This document shows, piece after piece, positions 58,532 through 64,000 of a stretch of DNA of 64,000 bases. The DNA lies in the NCBI GenBank assembly GCA_020848615.1, contig JADLHW010000036.1, positions 1 to 64,000 of the forward strand, written 5' to 3'. Every line of letters begins with the position of its first letter. Positions within the stretch are counted from its first letter, which is position 1. The translations under genes and the position numbers were made by a program. Origin of the DNA: Thermoleophilia bacterium. GTDB lineage: Bacteria; Actinomycetota; Thermoleophilia; Miltoncostaeales; Miltoncostaeaceae. The notes beneath the pieces are model-generated. The model ran no database searches. It saw nothing but the letters and a program-made list of their open reading frames with translations, and was not told the DNA's origin.

Positions 58532-60825
58532 GTGGTGAGCGTACTCCCGTCCGGCGGACGAACGCCCATGTACGCGGCGAGGCGCCTGGGCCACCGGGCG
58601 CGGGTGCGCCCCTCGCGGCGAAGCCGGGTGGACTGCCTCCACGCCTCCCGGGCGGTCCCCGGGGCCGGCTGGGACGGCGCGTACCGGGCGGCCTCCGCCA
58701 TCACGTACAGGCGGGTGGCGTCGAGGCCGACGTTGCGGCGCAGCCACGCCGCCCGTTCGCGCGGGTCGCCGTCCTCCGGCGGGGCGATCCCGGTGCGGCG
58801 CAACGTCGCCTCGAGGTCGCGCACCGCGCCGAGCACGCGTGCCCGTTCGTCGCCGGTGTGCCGCAGCCGCAGGCGGCGCACGCCGCGGACGGCGCCGGGC
58901 AGGAGCAGGAGGACCACGACGCCGCCGCCGGTGACGGCCCACGGGTCGACGGCGCGGCCGCCCGTCGCCGCGGGGTCCGTCGGGGCGGGCTGCGTCGTGG
59001 GCTGTGGCTCGGGACGCGGGGTGGCCGGGGTCTGCTCGCCGTCGTCGGGAAGCGGGTCGACGGGCTCCGGCGTGACCTGCTGCCGCGGCTCGGCCGCGGC
59101 GAGCGGCGGGTCGTAGCGCCGGGACGACACGGACGCGCGGTTCGCGACGGCCCGGCCGGGGGTGGGGTCGAAGTCCACCCAGCCGGCGCCCGGCAGGTAC
59201 GCCTGCACCCAGGAGTGCGCGTCGCGATCGAGGACCACGTACCTGCGGGTCTCGGGGTCCAGGCGGCCGGGCGTGTAGCCCACCGCGATCCGCGTGGGGA
59301 TGCCGACCGACCGGAGCATCAGGGCCATCGCGCCGGCGAAGTGCTGGCAGAACCCGCGATGCGTGTTCACGAGGAAGTCCACCAGGGGCGGGGCGCCGTC
59401 CACCGGGAACGGCGGGGCCTCGTCGTAGACGAACCCGTTCGCCGGGTCCCGGAGGTACGTCTCGATGCGGTTCACCGCGATGTACGGCGACGCCGCGTCG
59501 CCGATGACGCGCCGGGCGTCGCGGCGCACCACCGCGTACGCGCCGAGGGCGTCGTCGCCGGGGTCCACCCCGCCACTGCCGAACAGCGGGACCTGCACCG
59601 CCTCCGCCCCGGCGCTCGGCCGGATGGCGGTCATCCCCCGGGTGTCGAGGATCTCCTGGGGCGAGTACACGTCGCGGGCGTAGAGGTCCCGGGGACTCGC
59701 GTCCTCGACCGACACGAAGACGCTGTAGGTCGCGCCGGGGCCGAGGGACGGGTCGACCTGGACGGTGCCGCCCTCCCGCAGCTCCGCGATGCGGCCGAAC
59801 GTCCCGGTGATCACCAGGGGCAGGCCGCCCGCCAGGACCAGGGTGCTGCGCAGCGACGCGAACGTGACGTCCTGCCGCACCGGATCCCGGAACGCGTCGG
59901 GGTCGGACTGGACGAACACCCGGCCGTTGTCGACCACCAGCGGCCGGGACGCCGCGCCGTTCAGCGACTGCGTGAACGCGCTGCCGTCGAAGTCCGACAG
60001 GACCGCGGCGCGCAGCGGAAGCCGGCGGGCCGAGCTCACGCGCATCACCACGCGGGGCTTCTCGGGCCAGTCCAGCTGCCCGTAGGTCTGCCGGATGTCC
60101 AGGCCGGTGCCGCCCGGGCTGTCGCCGGTGAGGCTCCAGGTGCGCCAGTCCCACCAGCCGCGGTCCTGCGTGGCGGCGCCCGGGGCGAGCAGCGCGGCGC
60201 CGATCACCGCCGCGAGGCCCGCGCCCGCGGCGCGCATCCCCCATCCGCGGCGCGGTGCCGCCACGGTGCGTCCGCCCAGGGCGAGCACCGCGATGAGGGC
60301 GGCGAGCGAGGCGGTGCCCGCGAGCAGCGGCTGCTCCGGCGCCTCGACCGTCCACCGGTAGGCGAGGCCGAGGCCGGCGAGGATGACGGCGGCACCGGGC
60401 CGGTGCCGGGCGACCAGCTGCCATCCGACGCCCGCCACCAGCGCGGCGAACGCCGCGTCCAGGAGCCCCACGAAGGCCGCGTCGTCCACCGGTGAGGCCG
60501 GCACCGCCGCCGAGGACGACGCGACCATGCCATCCGGGATCAGGCGCGCAACGGCGCCCCACGCGTCGCCGGACAACCCGATGAGCGACCACACCGACAC
60601 CTGCGCGCCCATCGCCCCGACCACCAGCACCGCCAGCACGGTCCCGGCGGCCGCCGCGGCGCGCGGCGAGCGCGGTGAGGCGTCACCGAGGGCGGGCAGC
60701 CCGGCGACCACCGCCAGCATCACCAGCTGGGCGGTCCGGTCGGCGTCGTACAGCGCGGACCAGCCGATCCCGAGGACCACGGTGAGCAGGACCGCCGCCG
60801 CCACGCGGCGCGCCGTGTCATGCAC
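58528..60825 (-). CDS. Multi-TM transglutaminase-domain protein (TgpA-like)
   Basis: Several N-terminal TM segments; HRGFCQHFAGAMALMLRSVGIPTRIAVGYTPG...RDAHSWVQAYLPGAGWVDFDPTPG; C-terminal TM and DUF4129-like tail. Confidence 0.92.
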   Translation of the reverse strand: MHDTARRVAAAVLLTVVLGIGWSALYDADRTAQLVMLAVVAGLPALGDASPRSPRAAAAAGTVLAVLVVGAMGAQVSVWSLIGLSGDAWGAVARLIPDGMVASSSAAVPASPVDDAAFVGLLDAAFAALVAGVGWQLVARHRPGAAVILAGLGLAYRWTVEAPEQPLLAGTASLAALIAVLALGGRTVAAPRRGWGMRAAGAGLAAVIGAALLAPGAATQDRGWWDWRTWSLTGDSPGGTGLDIRQTYGQLDWPEKPRVVMRVSSARRLPLRAAVLSDFDGSAFTQSLNGAASRPLVVDNGRVFVQSDPDAFRDPVRQDVTFASLRSTLVLAGGLPLVITGTFGRIAELREGGTVQVDPSLGPGATYSVFVSVEDASPRDLYARDVYSPQEILDTRGMTAIRPSAGAEAVQVPLFGSGGVDPGDDALGAYAVVRRDARRVIGDAASPYIAVNRIETYLRDPANGFVYDEAPPFPVDGAPPLVDFLVNTHRGFCQHFAGAMALMLRSVGIPTRIAVGYTPGRLDPETRRYVVLDRDAHSWVQAYLPGAGWVDFDPTPGRAVANRASVSSRRYDPPLAAAEPRQQVTPEPVDPLPDDGEQTPATPRPEPQPTTQPAPTDPAATGGRAVDPWAVTGGGVVVLLLLPGAVRGVRRLRLRHTGDERARVLGAVRDLEATLRRTGIAPPEDGDPRERAAWLRRNVGLDATRLYVMAEAARYAPSQPAPGTAREAWRQSTRLRREGRTRARWPRRLAAYMGVRPPDGSTLTT

Positions 60826-62030
60826 GGGCCACCGCCCGGGCACGGCCCCTCGGGGCGAGCACGGCCTGCAGGGTGGCGCGGTCCGCGGCGCGCACCGTCG
60901 GCACGCCCGCCGGCGCCGGGAACGCCGCGGCGCGGACGCCGGCGAGCAGGAGCACCAGGTCGATGCCGGCGCGGCGCACCGCCCGCGCCGCCTCCCCGAC
61001 CGCCTCGTCGGGATCCGAGGTGACGGCCACGAGCCCGGAGCCGGGCTGCAGCAGCCGGGCGGCGCGGTGCAGGACGTCGTGCAGGGCCGGTGCCGCGGCG
61101 GCGAATCGCATGCGGGCCAGCCGGCTCTCCGCCTCCGGCCACGGCGACTCGCGCGCCACGCCCTCGTCCCCCAGCCACAGGCCCACCGACACGGCGCGTC
61201 CCCCGCCCGTCGCGACCGACCGGGCGATGCTCGCGGCGGCCACCACCGCCAGCTCCCGGTCCTCGGCGGACGCCCCGGCCTGCGCGGATGCGTCGAGGAG
61301 CACGGTCGCGATGCGGCCGCCGCCGTCGTCCGGCCGGAACACCTTGGTGTGCAGGCGCCCGCGCTTCGCGGACTGGCCCCAGTGGACGCGGGACAACGGG
61401 TCCCCCGAGCGGTACTCGCGCAGCCCCTCCAGGCTCGAGACGTCCTCCCCCGCGAGGCTGAGCCGCCCCCGCTGGTGCCCGCCGAGGGCGGCGGTCGTGT
61501 CGGCGGCGGGCAGGGCCTCGGGGACCACCAGCACCCGCTCGGCTGCCGGGCCGGTGCGCCGGACCGCGACGGCGAGGCCCAGGCTGTCGCCGATGCGCAG
61601 GGCCAGCGGCGGGAGCGTGTGGTCGCCGCGCCGGGCCGCGGGGATGAGGATGCGCGTGACCCCGTCGCCCGCCCGCACGGCGCGCTGCGGCCCGAGCGCG
61701 GCGAGGCCCGCGTCGGCCTCCCACTCCAGCAGGCGCATCGCGGTGAGCGCCCCCCGGCCCCCGCGCACCGCCACGGTGGCCTCGGCCGGCTCGCCGGCGC
61801 GCGGCCGCGGCGGCCGGAGGATGCGGGTCGCGGTGACGCCGCGGGACGCGAACCCGGTGAGCACGAGCGCCCCGACGGCCAGCACCACGAAGCCCACGCC
61901 CAGGGGCGCGAGCGCGGCGGTCCCGAACCCGCGGGCGGCGACGAGCGCGGCGATGCCGGCGGCCAGGAGCGCGGCGCCGCGGGCGGTCGGGCGCACCGGC
62001 GGGGCGCCGAGGCGGGCGGCCGCCGGGAGG

Positions 62031-62038
<8 letters not shown>
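60818..62038 (-). CDS. DUF58 domain protein
   Basis: Two N-terminal TM segments; LREYRSGDPLSRVHWGQSAKRGRLHTKVFRPD; VLLDASAQ. Confidence 0.92.
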
Positions 62039-63008
<970 letters not shown>

Positions 63009-63014
63009 GGGGCG

Positions 63015-63020
63015 AGGGTA
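63015..63020 (-). promoter_or_regulatory. Candidate -10 (TACCCT), 6 nt before the MoxR GTG start (leaderless)
   Basis: Minus strand TACCCT-N6-GTG. Confidence 0.45.
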
Positions 63021-63052
63021 GCAGCGCACCGCCCCGCGGCGGAGCGCGGGCG

Positions 63053-64000
63053 TCAGCCCGCGGGCGCCACGGTCGCCCCCGCGACGACCGTGAAGCGGAT
63101 GGGCCGGGCCGTCGCCCGCAGCCGCCCGGCGGCGGCCCGCACGGACAGGACGTACCGGCCGGGCGCGAGCGCGGCGCGGCCGCGCGGGAGGACCACCCCG
63201 AGGTCGCGCGTCGACAGCCACGTGGTGCCGGGCTGCACGCGGCGGTCGAGGCGTGCCGCGAGCCGGCCGTCCGGCACCCGCCGCACGCGCAGCTGGATCA
63301 GGGCCTCGCGGGCCACCCGCACCGCGATGGTGGCGTTGAGGGGACGCGCCGGACTGCACCTGGCGACGCCCGTGCACAGGGACGCGGCGCCGGCCGACCG
63401 GAAGAACGTCGGCGTGAGCCCGGCGGACGACAGCAGCCCGCGCCTCGGCGGCGCCTGCACCGGCAGGGCCGCGGGGTTCCCCGGGGCGGCGAACGCGAAC
63501 ATGCTGCTGAGGAAGCCGCGCGCGAACAGCGTGCCGTCGGTGCCGATCGCGACGGGTGCCAGCGCCGGCGGCGCGGGGTACCGCCAGGCGATGGTCCCGT
63601 CGGGCCGGACGGCGGTGAGCGGCGAGCCCCCGGCGTACACCAGCCCGTCCCCGCCCACCACGGGGCGGCCGGTCGTCCAGTTGCCCCGCAGGGACCAGCG
63701 CACCGTCCCGTCCGGGGCGACGGCCAGCAGGGTGTCGGTGCTCGCGATGCGGTCGTTGCGCAGGATCCCCCGGGCGGCGGCGGCGTACGCGGTGCCGTCG
63801 GCGCCGAGGGCCGGCGGGCCCGGGGCGATGAGCCCGGTGGGAACGCTCCACAGCGGCGCGCCGTCGGCGGTGAACGCGCGCAGCGCGGCACCCCCGGAGG
63901 CGGAGGCCCGGTCCTGGGAGACCACGATGGTGCCGTCGGTGTGGATCGCGATCTCGTTGATGCGCCCGTCGACGGTCACCTGCCATCGCAGCGACCCGTC
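63053..64000 (-). CDS. PQQ-like/beta-propeller repeat protein (5' end outside window)
   Basis: Repeats DGTIVVSQD, ADGAPLWSVPTGLIAPGPPALGADGTAYAAA, PDGTVRWSL...PVVGGDGLVYAG, PDGTIAWRYPAPPALAPVAIGTDGTLFA. Confidence 0.75.
   Translation of the reverse strand, partial: DGSLRWQVTVDGRINEIAIHTDGTIVVSQDRASASGGAALRAFTADGAPLWSVPTGLIAPGPPALGADGTAYAAAARGILRNDRIASTDTLLAVAPDGTVRWSLRGNWTTGRPVVGGDGLVYAGGSPLTAVRPDGTIAWRYPAPPALAPVAIGTDGTLFARGFLSSMFAFAAPGNPAALPVQAPPRRGLLSSAGLTPTFFRSAGAASLCTGVARCSPARPLNATIAVRVAREALIQLRVRRVPDGRLAARLDRRVQPGTTWLSTRDLGVVLPRGRAALAPGRYVLSVRAAAGRLRATARPIRFTVVAGATVAPAG

Overview
High-GC, densely packed bacterial chromosomal window, most likely actinobacterial. A Thermoleophilia-like origin is my inference from gene content and order, not a search result. 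I called about 64 protein-coding genes and saw no rRNA, tRNA, CRISPR array, transposase or prophage. The backbone is a conserved housekeeping array. On the minus strand it reads rimP-nusA-ylxR-infB-ylxP-rbfA-nrnA-truB-ribF-rpsO-pnp-M16 peptidase ... dapB ... dapA-rnj ... ftsK-rodZ-cinA ... thpR-recA ... miaB-miaA-dapF. Plus-strand blocks are thrC, sigA, rpiA-murT-methyltransferase-gatD-aminotransferase, dapE-dapC-dapD and sodA. Most genes overlap by ATGA/GTGA or abut, suggesting translational coupling. I found no convincing new defence or mobile system. The best leads are: (1) a recurrent TANNNT hexamer 6-9 nt upstream of the start codon in many operon-first genes, suggesting widespread leaderless transcription and relocating the dapB start; (2) a putative treble-clef zinc finger fused to the NusA C-terminus; (3) miaA and ylxR reading frames with no ATG/GTG/TTG start, implying CTG and possibly ACG starts; (4) an uncharacterised methyltransferase lodged between murT and gatD; (5) a perfect 22-bp palindrome upstream of a CotH-kinase gene and RNA hairpins in the rpsO/pnp and dtd/rimP spacers; (6) an orphan enolase-superfamily gene coupled to thrC.
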